Shown in pieces: positions 44,972-53,001 of a stretch of 64,000 bases of DNA. The stretch spans positions 58,907 through 122,906 of the forward strand of contig JAFYYH010000018.1 of the NCBI GenBank assembly GCA_017557635.1, given 5' to 3'. The notes under the pieces are model-generated. The model ran no database searches, was not told the DNA's origin, and saw nothing but the letters and a program-made list of their open reading frames with translations. This stretch comes from Bacteroidaceae bacterium. GTDB lineage: Bacteria; Bacteroidota; Bacteroidia; Bacteroidales; Bacteroidaceae. Positions within the stretch are counted from its first letter, which is position 1, and each line of letters starts with the position of its first letter. A program made the position numbers and the translations under genes.

Positions 44972-47053
44972 TTACATAGTAGCGTAATAACGCTTTGCAG
45001 CCTCTACCTGACGGGCAGCTGAGAAGTTGCTTACACGCTTCATATAACCGATGATACGTGTCAGGTAGTCTACATTGGTAGAGTGGCAGTGCGGGCACTC
45101 CTTCAGGTAGCGCTTGTCAATGTTACCGCACTCGTTGCAGATGGTGTTCGGGATGTTGAACGTGAAGTAGTTGCAACCCTCCTGAGCAGCCACTCTGAGC
45201 AACTGACGGTACTGAGCCTTTGACAGGTGCTCCTCAAGGTTGCAGTGCAGTGCTGAACCACCGGTCAGGTGCTCGATGTATTTGACACCGTGCAGACGGA
45301 AACGGTCAATTACGTTCAGTGTGTTATCCTCAACCTTGTAGAAGTAGCTGTTGTAGCAGTCACGCGGTACAACATAACCGTCCTCCTTGTCCCACTTGGC
45401 GTTCTTTACACCTACGTTCTCGGCCGGGATCATCTCGCAGTTGAACATGACACCCTTTGAGTGGTAGTGCTTGTTCAGTTTCTCGATGATACCCAGAACG
45501 GTCTGAACATACTCGGTATAACGCGGGTTGTCGCTGATCTCGATACCCAGGAACTCAGCTGACTCAACCAGACCGTTTACACCGATGGTCAGATACTGAC
45601 GGCCGATGTTGATGTAACCTGAATCGAACAGCGGAAGCATACCCTTGCTCTGCAGCTCCTTGAGGTTCTCGTTGTAAGCCAGCTGAACCTTGTGCATCAG
45701 GTCAACAACCTCCTCTATATAGTTCTGATAAGGAATACCCATGCGCTGTGCATACTGAACGCAACGGTTCAGGTTGATGGTGAGCACGCTCTTAGAACCG
45801 GTACTTACGCCGCCGGCACCAAGTGTATATGAGAATCCGTTATCGGTAATGGCGTTTCTAAGACGGCAGCAGCTTGACAGTGAGTCAGCGTTGTCGCTGA
45901 TGTAGGTGAAGAATGAATGACCTTCGGCATACATCTCGGCTGTGAAATCACCGTACTCCTTATCCTTAACGTCACCGTTCTCGGTAAGAAGAGCCATTGT
46001 CTCAACCGGGAATGTGAGTACGCAGCGCAGACGCTCCTCGTTGAACCACTTCATGAAACGCTTCTGCAGCCATGAGAGAGACTCCCAATGGGGCTTCTCG
46101 CCGTCCGGGAAGCGGAACTCGCCGAACAGTGACTCAAAGTAGTAGCGGTCGTAGTAGCTGATGTTCCAGAACACTGACTGGAAATTACGTGCACCGGTAG
46201 GCTGGTTAATGCTGTATACAACCTGCTGGAAGTAGTCAGTGATAACCTTATCGATGGAACGCTTCTTTATGCTAAGATCAACAATCTCGTCGGCACGCTT
46301 GTAGTAATCCTCACCGTACTCCTTCTCGATGAAGTAGTTCATGTACATGAGGAACTCAGGAGTAGCGCATGCACCTGAAAGCATTGATGATACCATGAAG
46401 ACCATGTTGATGAAACCGCCGCAGAAAGCCTTGAGGTTGGTGGGCTGTGTTGCGTTGCCGCCTATTGACTTGGTACCGCCGAGCAACCAGGGATACATGG
46501 TGATACTTGCGCAGTAGTTAGCCAGGTTTGTCTCATCGTTCTTGTAGATGAAGTGCTGGTGAAGCAGACTGATGTACTTATCGGCAACCTCCTTACCGAA
46601 CATGGTACGGATACGGTCGCAGAGAAGACGACGGTTCAGACGGATAAAGCCCTTTTTAGGCAACTCACCGATAAGAGTTGCAATGTTCTTGTTTTCAACA
46701 TTGGCGTTTGCGTCGAACTTGCTTCCTTCAGCAGCGTTCGCAGCTTGACAATAGCCCATGAGGAACTCGAGTTTTGATTTAGTCTCACGGTCCTCAGCGT
46801 GACGGTTGCGGTACAGCATGTACGTTTTGGCAACCTGATAGTAGCCCTCGGCCATCAAAGCAACCTCAACCTGGTTCTGGATCTCCTCCACGCTGATACC
46901 GCTTTGGATATTCAGATGGCTCAGGATTCCGGTCATAACCTCTTCGGTAGCAAAAGCACCTGAAGCCAGGAAAGACTTGGAGATAGCGGCCTTAATCTTG
47001 TCAATGGTAAACACCTCGTGTTTGCCATCTCTTTTTACAATATATGTCTCCAT
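44972..47053 (-). CDS. nrdD: Anaerobic (class III) ribonucleoside-triphosphate reductase
   Basis: A 693-residue oxygen-sensitive reductase that makes dNTPs. An N-terminal ATP-cone lies at residues 1-90 (VKRDGKHEVFTIDKIKAAI). The C-terminal zinc site is CNECG...CPHC, and the glycyl-radical segment RIIGYMK places the radical Gly near residue 669. The conserved NFQSVFWNISYYDRYYFESL region is in the core. It is followed with no spacer by nrdG and preceded by a 300-base leader holding an adenosylcobalamin riboswitch. It implies an anaerobic lifestyle. Confidence 0.97.
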   Translation of the reverse strand: METYIVKRDGKHEVFTIDKIKAAISKSFLASGAFATEEVMTGILSHLNIQSGISVEEIQNQVEVALMAEGYYQVAKTYMLYRNRHAEDRETKSKLEFLMGYCQAANAAEGSKFDANANVENKNIATLIGELPKKGFIRLNRRLLCDRIRTMFGKEVADKYISLLHQHFIYKNDETNLANYCASITMYPWLLGGTKSIGGNATQPTNLKAFCGGFINMVFMVSSMLSGACATPEFLMYMNYFIEKEYGEDYYKRADEIVDLSIKKRSIDKVITDYFQQVVYSINQPTGARNFQSVFWNISYYDRYYFESLFGEFRFPDGEKPHWESLSWLQKRFMKWFNEERLRCVLTFPVETMALLTENGDVKDKEYGDFTAEMYAEGHSFFTYISDNADSLSSCCRLRNAITDNGFSYTLGAGGVSTGSKSVLTINLNRCVQYAQRMGIPYQNYIEEVVDLMHKVQLAYNENLKELQSKGMLPLFDSGYINIGRQYLTIGVNGLVESAEFLGIEISDNPRYTEYVQTVLGIIEKLNKHYHSKGVMFNCEMIPAENVGVKNAKWDKEDGYVVPRDCYNSYFYKVEDNTLNVIDRFRLHGVKYIEHLTGGSALHCNLEEHLSKAQYRQLLRVAAQEGCNYFTFNIPNTICNECGNIDKRYLKECPHCHSTNVDYLTRIIGYMKRVSNFSAARQVEAAKRYYATM

Positions 47054-47180
47054 AAATAACTAAAAGTATTCATCAATTCAGCATAGCAGAGTGACCTTGT
47101 CCCTCCACAAAGTTGTACTATCAAAATCAGGATAACTCCCTCAAAATCCCCGGCCTTGTAGTCCTGCAAGAACCAGGGCC

Positions 47181-47360
47181 CCAATGTCATTGGCAGGTCT
47201 TCTGACTTGTCCCGTCCCATGCGCCTTCCCGGTCCCTTAACGGCCAGTGGCAGAGAGTGCATCGGACTCATAATCAGGGATTTACAGCAGCAGGTACTGT
47301 CCCGGATTTTCACCGGATTCCAAATTATTCCTTATGGCTGTCCCCATTCGGAAACCAATG
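47181..47360 (-). ncRNA. Cobalamin (B12) riboswitch in the nrdDG leader
   Basis: On the minus strand the aptamer shows the hallmark blocks in order. GGTGAAAATCCGGGACAG comes first, then the TACCTGCTGCTGTAA block. GTCCGATGCACTCTCTGCCACTGG follows in two parts, then GGGAAGGCGC. The block GACAAGTCAGAAGACCTGCC closes the aptamer. CATTGG / CCAATG closes the P1 stem. The region from 47180 to the ATG at 47053 (about 125 bases) would be the expression platform, for which I cannot assign the switching helix. The riboswitch class normally shuts expression off when cobalamin is abundant. Confidence 0.95.
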
Positions 47361-47367
47361 ACGTAGG

Positions 47368-47375
47368 CAAAGATA
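47368..47375 (-). promoter_or_regulatory. Promoter (-7 box) of the riboswitch-nrdDG transcript
   Basis: Minus-strand TATCTTTG is an exact -7 consensus. Transcription would begin near 47361, at the 5' edge of the aptamer, giving a leader of about 308 bases. The rest of the gap, 47376-47480, shows nothing else I recognise. Confidence 0.7.
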
Positions 47376-47480
47376 TTATAAAAAGGATAAGTTGGTACGG
47401 CCTGTTGATAACTTCAAAGGCGTTCCGAAAGAGAAGTTTTCAACAGCCCCTGTACAGTATATCAGAGGCGGTTCAAACTA

Positions 47481-48518
47481 TTAAGCAAGAATAAAATCTA
47501 AATCATTCCAATCAATACAAACAGTCAGCACTCCGCCGGCAGGTTTATTGCGAAGCTGCTCGGTAATTTCATATACTACGGTGTAGGGTCTTCCGTTGCG
47601 GAGTGTAAAATCAATAGCGATAAAGTTCTGATTGCCCACAGCAGCCTTGGAACCATTCTTCGTGGGCGCCATAGGATTGATGCCAGGTAGTCCCCATGTA
47701 AGCATTCTTGCAGCAAGTATATCGGCATTCTCAACTATTGTACCATCCTCCAGACGGACGTTGGCGTGATTCTGGAGAGGCTTGATATCTTCAGTAGTGA
47801 TCAAGATTGTTTTGTCGAAAGTCTTGCGGGTAAACAAATCAACGCCCTGGGAAAGACCTGTTATGGTAATCCCACTGGCACCGATGGCTTGCGTTTCCTG
47901 ATCATCGTCATTATTCAGAATAACCACCTGAATAAGATAGATTATGGAATAAGGATTCAATTCCACATCTATCTCCATTGAGTCTGTCGATGGTTTACTG
48001 ATATCAACTCCCGTCACCAATGCACCCAACAATTCATCAGGCTCATAGAGATGTTTGTCAACCCCCATAGAGTCAAGCCCAGTAATAGTGGTTGAAGCCG
48101 TATATTTTTCAAAGTCATCGCTTGCCTGGAAAATGATGTTTTCCGTATCTGTATTATATAACAGCATATCATACTTGCCGCCAGCAGGCAATGTGGCAGA
48201 ATTATCCTTAAGACCGAACAGCTTAAAGAAACTGTTATAACGCTTGCCCGTGTTGGCATCAAGGTTGTAAATAGTACCCTTGATTATTTCAGGTGTAGAG
48301 TAACCTAACGTACCATATGTAGTATCACTGCTATCCCAGTCATACTGCCACTCAGTTTTCCAGTTCTCTCCCCAGAGAAAATCCGGATCAGGATTCTTGA
48401 ATGAAACCGATAAACGGACTGAGTCTACAACTTCAAGATCATTATCTTTATTCTCGTCACATGAAGCAAATAAAGTCAAAGCAATGACTGCCAACGGAAA
48501 AATGCGGAATGATTTCAT
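47481..48518 (-). CDS. Fimbrillin-type / DUF5119-like lipoprotein
   Basis: A 345-residue lipoprotein (LFASC lipobox, Cys near 20) with an Asp-rich linker after the cysteine and a mostly beta-strand body. The layout (short lipidated N-terminus, YDML-type strand near residue 115, and conserved PAGGVLTVCIDWNDLDF ending) resembles the DUF5119/Mfa-like proteins of Bacteroidota fimbrial systems. No fimbrial partner genes are nearby, so it appears solitary. Its base composition is more A+T rich than the housekeeping genes around it. It is divergent from the nikR-like gene. Confidence 0.6.
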   Translation of the reverse strand: MKSFRIFPLAVIALTLFASCDENKDNDLEVVDSVRLSVSFKNPDPDFLWGENWKTEWQYDWDSSDTTYGTLGYSTPEIIKGTIYNLDANTGKRYNSFFKLFGLKDNSATLPAGGKYDMLLYNTDTENIIFQASDDFEKYTASTTITGLDSMGVDKHLYEPDELLGALVTGVDISKPSTDSMEIDVELNPYSIIYLIQVVILNNDDDQETQAIGASGITITGLSQGVDLFTRKTFDKTILITTEDIKPLQNHANVRLEDGTIVENADILAARMLTWGLPGINPMAPTKNGSKAAVGNQNFIAIDFTLRNGRPYTVVYEITEQLRNKPAGGVLTVCIDWNDLDFILA

Positions 48519-48542
48519 TTTAGGATACTTCTATTCTTTTGA

Positions 48543-48580
48543 CAAACTTAATACAAATGTGTCTATTTTGTGTATGTTTG
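48543..48580. promoter_or_regulatory. Divergent promoters of the DUF5119-like and nikR-like genes
   Basis: Minus-strand TAAGTTTG (48543-48550) and plus-strand TATGTTTG (48573-48580) are -7 boxes facing apart. An inverted repeat AATACAAA (48550-48557) / TTTGTATT (48577-48584) overlaps both, a possible shared or autoregulatory operator. Confidence 0.5.
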
Positions 48581-48605
48581 TATTGAATTTTTAGTTTCAC
48601 GGATC

Positions 48606-49007
48606 ATGGCACTGAAAAGATTCGGAGTATCGCTTGAGGACGAGTTGCTTGAGCAGCTTGACTCGCTGGTTAAGGAGGACGGTTTCGCCAACCGTTCGCA
48701 GGCCATACGTTTTCTGATAGAGAAGAATGTGGCCGAAAAGAAATGGCAGTGCAACCACATTGTTGCCGGCACCATATTCATCATATATGACCAGCAGCGG
48801 ACCGATATACCCGCACGCATATCGGATATACAGATCCGCCACCAGATTCTTGTCCTTTCATCTCAGCAGCACTACATCAATGAGGGCACCTGTCTGCACG
48901 TATGCACCGTCATGGGTGAGGCCCGTCTGCTTACTGCCCTGGCCGATGAGATGACGTCTATCAAGGGTATCCGTCACGGCAAGCTCCTTATGAGCCGCGC
49001 CGATTAA
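48606..49007 (+). CDS. NikR-family regulator lacking the canonical nickel ligands
   Basis: The ATG at 48606 gives 133 residues. Residues 1-45 are a ribbon-helix-helix DNA-binding domain (LKRFGVSLEDELLEQLD...NRSQAIRFLIE). Residues 50-133 are the ACT-like NikR metal-binding domain, with the family ending KGIRHGKLLMSRAD. Aligned without gaps to E. coli NikR (ligands His76, His87, His89, Cys95), the equivalents here are Ile77, Gln88, Tyr90 and Cys96, so only the cysteine is kept. It may sense another ligand via other His/Cys residues (His79, His89, His98, Cys100). Directly downstream lies a 28-base palindrome of NikR-operator geometry and a TonB receptor. Confidence 0.82.
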   Translation: MALKRFGVSLEDELLEQLDSLVKEDGFANRSQAIRFLIEKNVAEKKWQCNHIVAGTIFIIYDQQRTDIPARISDIQIRHQILVLSSQQHYINEGTCLHVCTVMGEARLLTALADEMTSIKGIRHGKLLMSRAD

Positions 49008-49024
49008 AAACTGACCGCAAATAC

Positions 49025-49062
49025 AAAAAGTAGCACGAATTTGATTATTCGTGCTACTTTTT
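49025..49062. promoter_or_regulatory. Perfect palindrome: NikR-type operator doubling as terminator
   Basis: Two 16-base arms (49025-49040 and 49047-49062) are perfect inverted copies around TTGATT, with A- and T-runs at the outer ends. As a terminator it would close the nikR-like gene. As DNA it contains GTAGCA-N16-TGCTAC (49030-49057), the same 6-16-6 geometry as the E. coli NikR operator GTATGA-N16-TCATAC. It covers the -33 TTTG (49040-49043) of the following TonB-receptor promoter. Confidence 0.75.
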
Positions 49063-49064
49063 TC

Positions 49065-49072
49065 TACCTTTG
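49065..49072 (+). promoter_or_regulatory. Promoter (-7 box) of the TonB receptor
   Basis: TACCTTTG is an exact -7 consensus. TTTG at 49040-49043 is 21 bases upstream, inside the palindrome. The ATG is 18 bases downstream. Confidence 0.75.
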
Positions 49073-49090
49073 CCTCAAACTTACACAATC

Positions 49091-50986
49091 ATGAAGCGAA
49101 TAACCTTATTATTGGCATCGGCATTCATATTCAACATTGCGAATGCAGCCGAGTCAACAGACACCCTCAAATCAGGATCAATCCAGGAGGTAGTAATAAC
49201 CGGAACACGTGCAGCCACTGATGTAAGGCACCTTTCCCAGACCGTCAACGTTATTGACCGTGCGGCCATCGAGGAGACCCACCGCACATCACTCCTGCCC
49301 TTGCTTACCCAGCAGGTTCCCGGACTCTTCATCACCCAGCGCGGCTATGCCGGTTACGGCGTATCTGATGGTGCAGCAGGCATAATCTCCATGCGAGGAT
49401 TAACAGGCTCAGGCACAGCAGTCCGTACTCTTGTTCTGATAGATGGCCATCCAAATTATGCAGGAATATTCGGGCATCCCATAGCTGATTCTTATCAGTC
49501 ACTCATGACTGAAAGAGTAGAGGTATTACGTGGTCCAGCATCAATGCTATATGGTTCATATGCAATGTCCGGTGTAATCAATATTGTTACAAAAAAGACT
49601 GAAGATGGCACTCACGCATATGTCCGCGCCGGTTATGGTTCATTCAACACAGCAGAGACAGAAATGTCAGTAAATACACGTCAGGGAAAAATGAGTGCAG
49701 TAGCAGGCGGATCTTACAATCGCACTGACGGACATCGCGACAACATGAACTTTGAGCAATTCAGCGGTTATGCCAAATTGGGTTATGACATTTCCCAAAA
49801 CTGGAAAGCATCTGCAAATATTGATATCACACGTTTCAAAGCATCATATCCAGGACCAACTTATAAGCCCCAGATAGATGCATTTCAGGATATAACCCGT
49901 GGCACATCATCACTGTTTGTAGAAAACAGTTACGACCGCACATCCGGTGGTGTCAGTATGTTTTACAGTTGGGGCAACCACTGGATCAATGATGGTTATC
50001 CCCAAGGCGAATCCGCCCCTTTGTTCCGTTTTACATCATTTGATGATATGGCAGGTGCTTCAATCTGGCAGAGCATAAACCTTTTTGAGGGTAACCGCGT
50101 GACATTTGGAGTTGACTACTATAGATACGGAGGTATTGTGGAATACGATTCAATTGAGGGACGTTCAAAATCTCTGCAGGTTGACAAACATGAAAACGAA
50201 CTGGCAGGATACATTGAGATGCGTCAGGAGTTAGGATCTTGGCTCACCCTGAATGCGGGTATACGTGCAGACCGTCACTTCAGGATTGGAACCGAGCTTG
50301 TGCCTCAGTTGGGTGCAGCATTCCATTTGCCCGCAAACGCAGAGGCTAAACTGTCGGTTGGCAAAGGATTCCGCTATCCCACCCTGAAAGATAATTTCTT
50401 ATTCCCACCCCAGAACGCTGACCTTGAACCAGAATCACTTTGGAATTATGAAATCGCGTTTTCTCAAACTCTGTTTGACGGCAGATTCCAATATGGAATC
50501 AACCTGTTCTATATGGATGTCAAGAATACGATACAGGCTATGAAGCCTGGTCCAAAAAACCTAAACACAGGAGAGCTCAAGAACTCAGGCGTAGAAGTTC
50601 AGGCCGCATACATAATATCGCGCACATTCACTGTGAATGGCAACTATAGTTACCTCAAGATGGAAACGCCCGTGGTAGGCTCACCTACACACAAAGCATA
50701 TCTGGGAGGTTCGTTCAGCAAGGGCAGTTGGCATGCAAGCACGGGACTACAATATATTAACTCTCTCTATACAACACCAATGCAGCTTAAACCGGCAACA
50801 GTTCTTGCTAACCCTGAAATAAAGGAGAACTTCCTGCTCTGGAACGCACGCGTATCATATCAGGTATCGGATATGATAGGTGTATGGGTAAACGGAGACA
50901 ACCTGCTTAATACTAAGTATCAGATAAACGACGGATATCCAATGCCGGGCATCGCCTTTATGGCCGGTGTTACCCTGACATTATAA
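49091..50986 (+). CDS. TonB-dependent receptor, BtuB/FepA-like
   Basis: The ATG at 49091 gives 631 residues with a signal peptide ending at ANAAE. A TonB box-like EVVITGTR precedes the plug domain (about 25-145: LLTQQVPGLFI, ISMRGLTGSG, LVLIDGHPNY, VLRGPASMLYGSYAMSGVINIVT, quoted separately). A beta-barrel follows, ending in FMAGVTLTL. It has no carboxypeptidase-like N-domain and no SusD, so the substrate is probably a metal chelate or corrinoid-like compound rather than a glycan. The nikR-like gene and the operator over its promoter suggest metal-linked control. From about base 49430 the gene is noticeably more A+T rich than its first 340 bases. Confidence 0.92.
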   Translation: MKRITLLLASAFIFNIANAAESTDTLKSGSIQEVVITGTRAATDVRHLSQTVNVIDRAAIEETHRTSLLPLLTQQVPGLFITQRGYAGYGVSDGAAGIISMRGLTGSGTAVRTLVLIDGHPNYAGIFGHPIADSYQSLMTERVEVLRGPASMLYGSYAMSGVINIVTKKTEDGTHAYVRAGYGSFNTAETEMSVNTRQGKMSAVAGGSYNRTDGHRDNMNFEQFSGYAKLGYDISQNWKASANIDITRFKASYPGPTYKPQIDAFQDITRGTSSLFVENSYDRTSGGVSMFYSWGNHWINDGYPQGESAPLFRFTSFDDMAGASIWQSINLFEGNRVTFGVDYYRYGGIVEYDSIEGRSKSLQVDKHENELAGYIEMRQELGSWLTLNAGIRADRHFRIGTELVPQLGAAFHLPANAEAKLSVGKGFRYPTLKDNFLFPPQNADLEPESLWNYEIAFSQTLFDGRFQYGINLFYMDVKNTIQAMKPGPKNLNTGELKNSGVEVQAAYIISRTFTVNGNYSYLKMETPVVGSPTHKAYLGGSFSKGSWHASTGLQYINSLYTTPMQLKPATVLANPEIKENFLLWNARVSYQVSDMIGVWVNGDNLLNTKYQINDGYPMPGIAFMAGVTLTL

Positions 50987-51007
50987 GAAGGGCTAGATAT
51001 TTGTTGA

Positions 51008-51046
51008 AAGTGCCATACTTGCTCTCAAGTATGGCACTTATTTTAT
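51008..51046 (+). terminator. Terminator after the TonB receptor
   Basis: A 14-base-pair perfect stem AAGTGCCATACTTG / CAAGTATGGCACTT with a CTCT loop is followed by a T-rich tail. It lies between convergent genes and touches the end of the helicase gene. Confidence 0.85.
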
Positions 51047-52989
51047 CTGCGGGAACGTTTGGGCTTGGCCGCGGTACGGGCGGCTTTGCGGCCGTTTACC
51101 TTTTCCTTATGGGCAGGCTTTTTCTCCTTATGTTTCTTGGAGGGTTTGCCGTTACCGCTGCGGAAGAACTGGTGCCAGTCCTCATTTTCAAAGTTGTTCC
51201 AGAAGTCATCATCATCCTGAACCTTCTTTGATTTCTTCTTTTCAGGTGCTCTTTCCGGCTTTCTCTCCGGCTTGCGATCGGACCTGCGATCTGATTTGTG
51301 ATCTGATTTGCGCTCAGGCTTGCGTTCCGGTTTACGCTCCGGCTTCTTCTCCCCTCCTTCCTCAGAGCGAGTCTCCGCAACCTCAACATGAACCTGGCGG
51401 CCCTTGTAGTTTACGCCGTCCATTCCGGAGAGTATCTCCTCAGTATACTCCTCGGGGCACTCAAAGAATGAGAAACTCTGCATCAGGTCGATTCGGCCCA
51501 CATCCACGCGTCCGGCCACGTTGCGGTTGAGCATCTCAATGATATGAACGGGCTGAACGTGATCTTTCTTACCTATATTGATAAAGAAGCGGGTATAACC
51601 CTTCTGTGCGCGATGGCGGTCCTTCTTCTTACGCTTCTCATCATCGGCATCCTTGCGGGTAACCTCCTCAAGTTCCGGAGCATCCTGATAGTAGCGCACA
51701 AAACGGCCGAACTCACGGGTTACTATGCGCTTGATGATATCGTTCTTGTCCATCCAGTCCAGACGGCGGAATATCTCGGGCAGGAAGCCCTCAATCTGCT
51801 CCTCATTGACCTCGATACGCTCCAGGTCATCAATAACCTTGTAGAGCTGCTTCTCGCAAATCTGGGTGCCGGTAGGCATCGTACCCTGAACGAATGTCTT
51901 GCCGATGGCCTTCTCGATGAAACGGATCTTACCCTTCTCACGCAGGTTTACGATAGCGATAGATATACCCTTCTTGCCGGCACGGCCGGTACGGCCGCTG
52001 CGGTGGGTATAGTTCTCAATGTCATCGGGCAGACCAAAATTGATTACATGTGTCAGGTTATCCACATCCAGTCCGCGTGCTGCCACATCGGTAGCAACCA
52101 GAAGCTGCAGCTGATGCTTGCGGAACTTGTTCATGGTCAGATCACGCTGTGCCTGTGAAAGGTCGCCGTGCAGCGAATCGGCATTATAGCCGTCCTGCAT
52201 CAGCTTGTCGGCAATCTCCTGGGTCTCCAGACGGGTACGGCAGAATATGATTGCGTATATTGACGGGTAATAATCGACAATGCGTTTCAGAGCCAGGTAT
52301 TTGTCCTTGGCATGAACCATATAATAGACATGCTCCACGTTCTCGGCGCCCTCATTACGTGTGCCGATGACAATCTCGCGGGCATGGTTCAGGTACTTCT
52401 GTGATATAGCCTGGATCTCCTTGCTCATGGTGGCCGAGAACATAAGCATCTTACGCTCTACGGGGACCGATGACAGGATCTTCTCCAAGTCCTCGCTGAA
52501 TCCCATGTTGAGCATCTCATCGGCCTCATCAAGGATGACGGTGCGGATGGTGTCAAGACTTACCACACCGCGTTCCATAAGGTCAATCAGACGGCCCGGA
52601 GTTGCTACGATGACGTGTGCTCCGCGCTTGAAGTTGCGTATCTGGTTCTCGATTGATGAACCTCCGTACATGGGTATTACATGCAGGCCCTCAATGTAAT
52701 GGGAGAAATCGGCCAGGTCACTGGCTATCTGCACGCACAATTCGCGTGTGGGACTCAGGATCAGGAACTGGGCGTCCTTACTGTCAACATCAGTCTGCTG
52801 GATTACAGGGATACCGTATGCGGCTGTCTTGCCGGTACCGGTCTGGGCCAAAGCCACTACATCGCCGCTGCCCTCCTCCAGAAGATATGGAATGACAGCC
52901 TCCTGGACCGGCATGGGCTGCTCGAATCCAAGCTCCTCAATTGCCTTGAGTATCCTCTCGGATACGCCAAGCTCGCGGAATGAACTCAT
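51043..52989 (-). CDS. deaD: DEAD-box ATP-dependent RNA helicase
   Basis: A 648-residue helicase with the Q motif (ELGFEQPMPVQEAVIP), AQTGTGKT near residue 45, PTREL, DEAD near 154, SAT near 185, ARGLD and HRSGRTGRAG near 331. A DbpA-like RNA-binding domain lies at about 470-545. After that comes a basic low-complexity tail of KPER-type repeats. DeaD helicases unwind RNA during ribosome assembly and cold stress. It is the third gene of a valS operon, 12 bases after the coiled-coil protein gene. Confidence 0.93.
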   Translation of the reverse strand: MSSFRELGVSERILKAIEELGFEQPMPVQEAVIPYLLEEGSGDVVALAQTGTGKTAAYGIPVIQQTDVDSKDAQFLILSPTRELCVQIASDLADFSHYIEGLHVIPMYGGSSIENQIRNFKRGAHVIVATPGRLIDLMERGVVSLDTIRTVILDEADEMLNMGFSEDLEKILSSVPVERKMLMFSATMSKEIQAISQKYLNHAREIVIGTRNEGAENVEHVYYMVHAKDKYLALKRIVDYYPSIYAIIFCRTRLETQEIADKLMQDGYNADSLHGDLSQAQRDLTMNKFRKHQLQLLVATDVAARGLDVDNLTHVINFGLPDDIENYTHRSGRTGRAGKKGISIAIVNLREKGKIRFIEKAIGKTFVQGTMPTGTQICEKQLYKVIDDLERIEVNEEQIEGFLPEIFRRLDWMDKNDIIKRIVTREFGRFVRYYQDAPELEEVTRKDADDEKRKKKDRHRAQKGYTRFFINIGKKDHVQPVHIIEMLNRNVAGRVDVGRIDLMQSFSFFECPEEYTEEILSGMDGVNYKGRQVHVEVAETRSEEGGEKKPERKPERKPERKSDHKSDRRSDRKPERKPERAPEKKKSKKVQDDDDFWNNFENEDWHQFFRSGNGKPSKKHKEKKPAHKEKVNGRKAARTAAKPKRSRR

Positions 52990-53001
52990 TATATGGGTTT
53001 A

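Noticed and set aside
47207-47494. A 95-codon frame in the gap before nrdD
   Set aside because: It lies on the complement of the cobalamin riboswitch, whose conserved blocks explain the sequence.
51230-51380. KPER-type repeats in the helicase tail as a mobile or CRISPR-like repeat
   Set aside because: They are in-frame low-complexity codons of the basic RNA-binding tail common in DeaD proteins.
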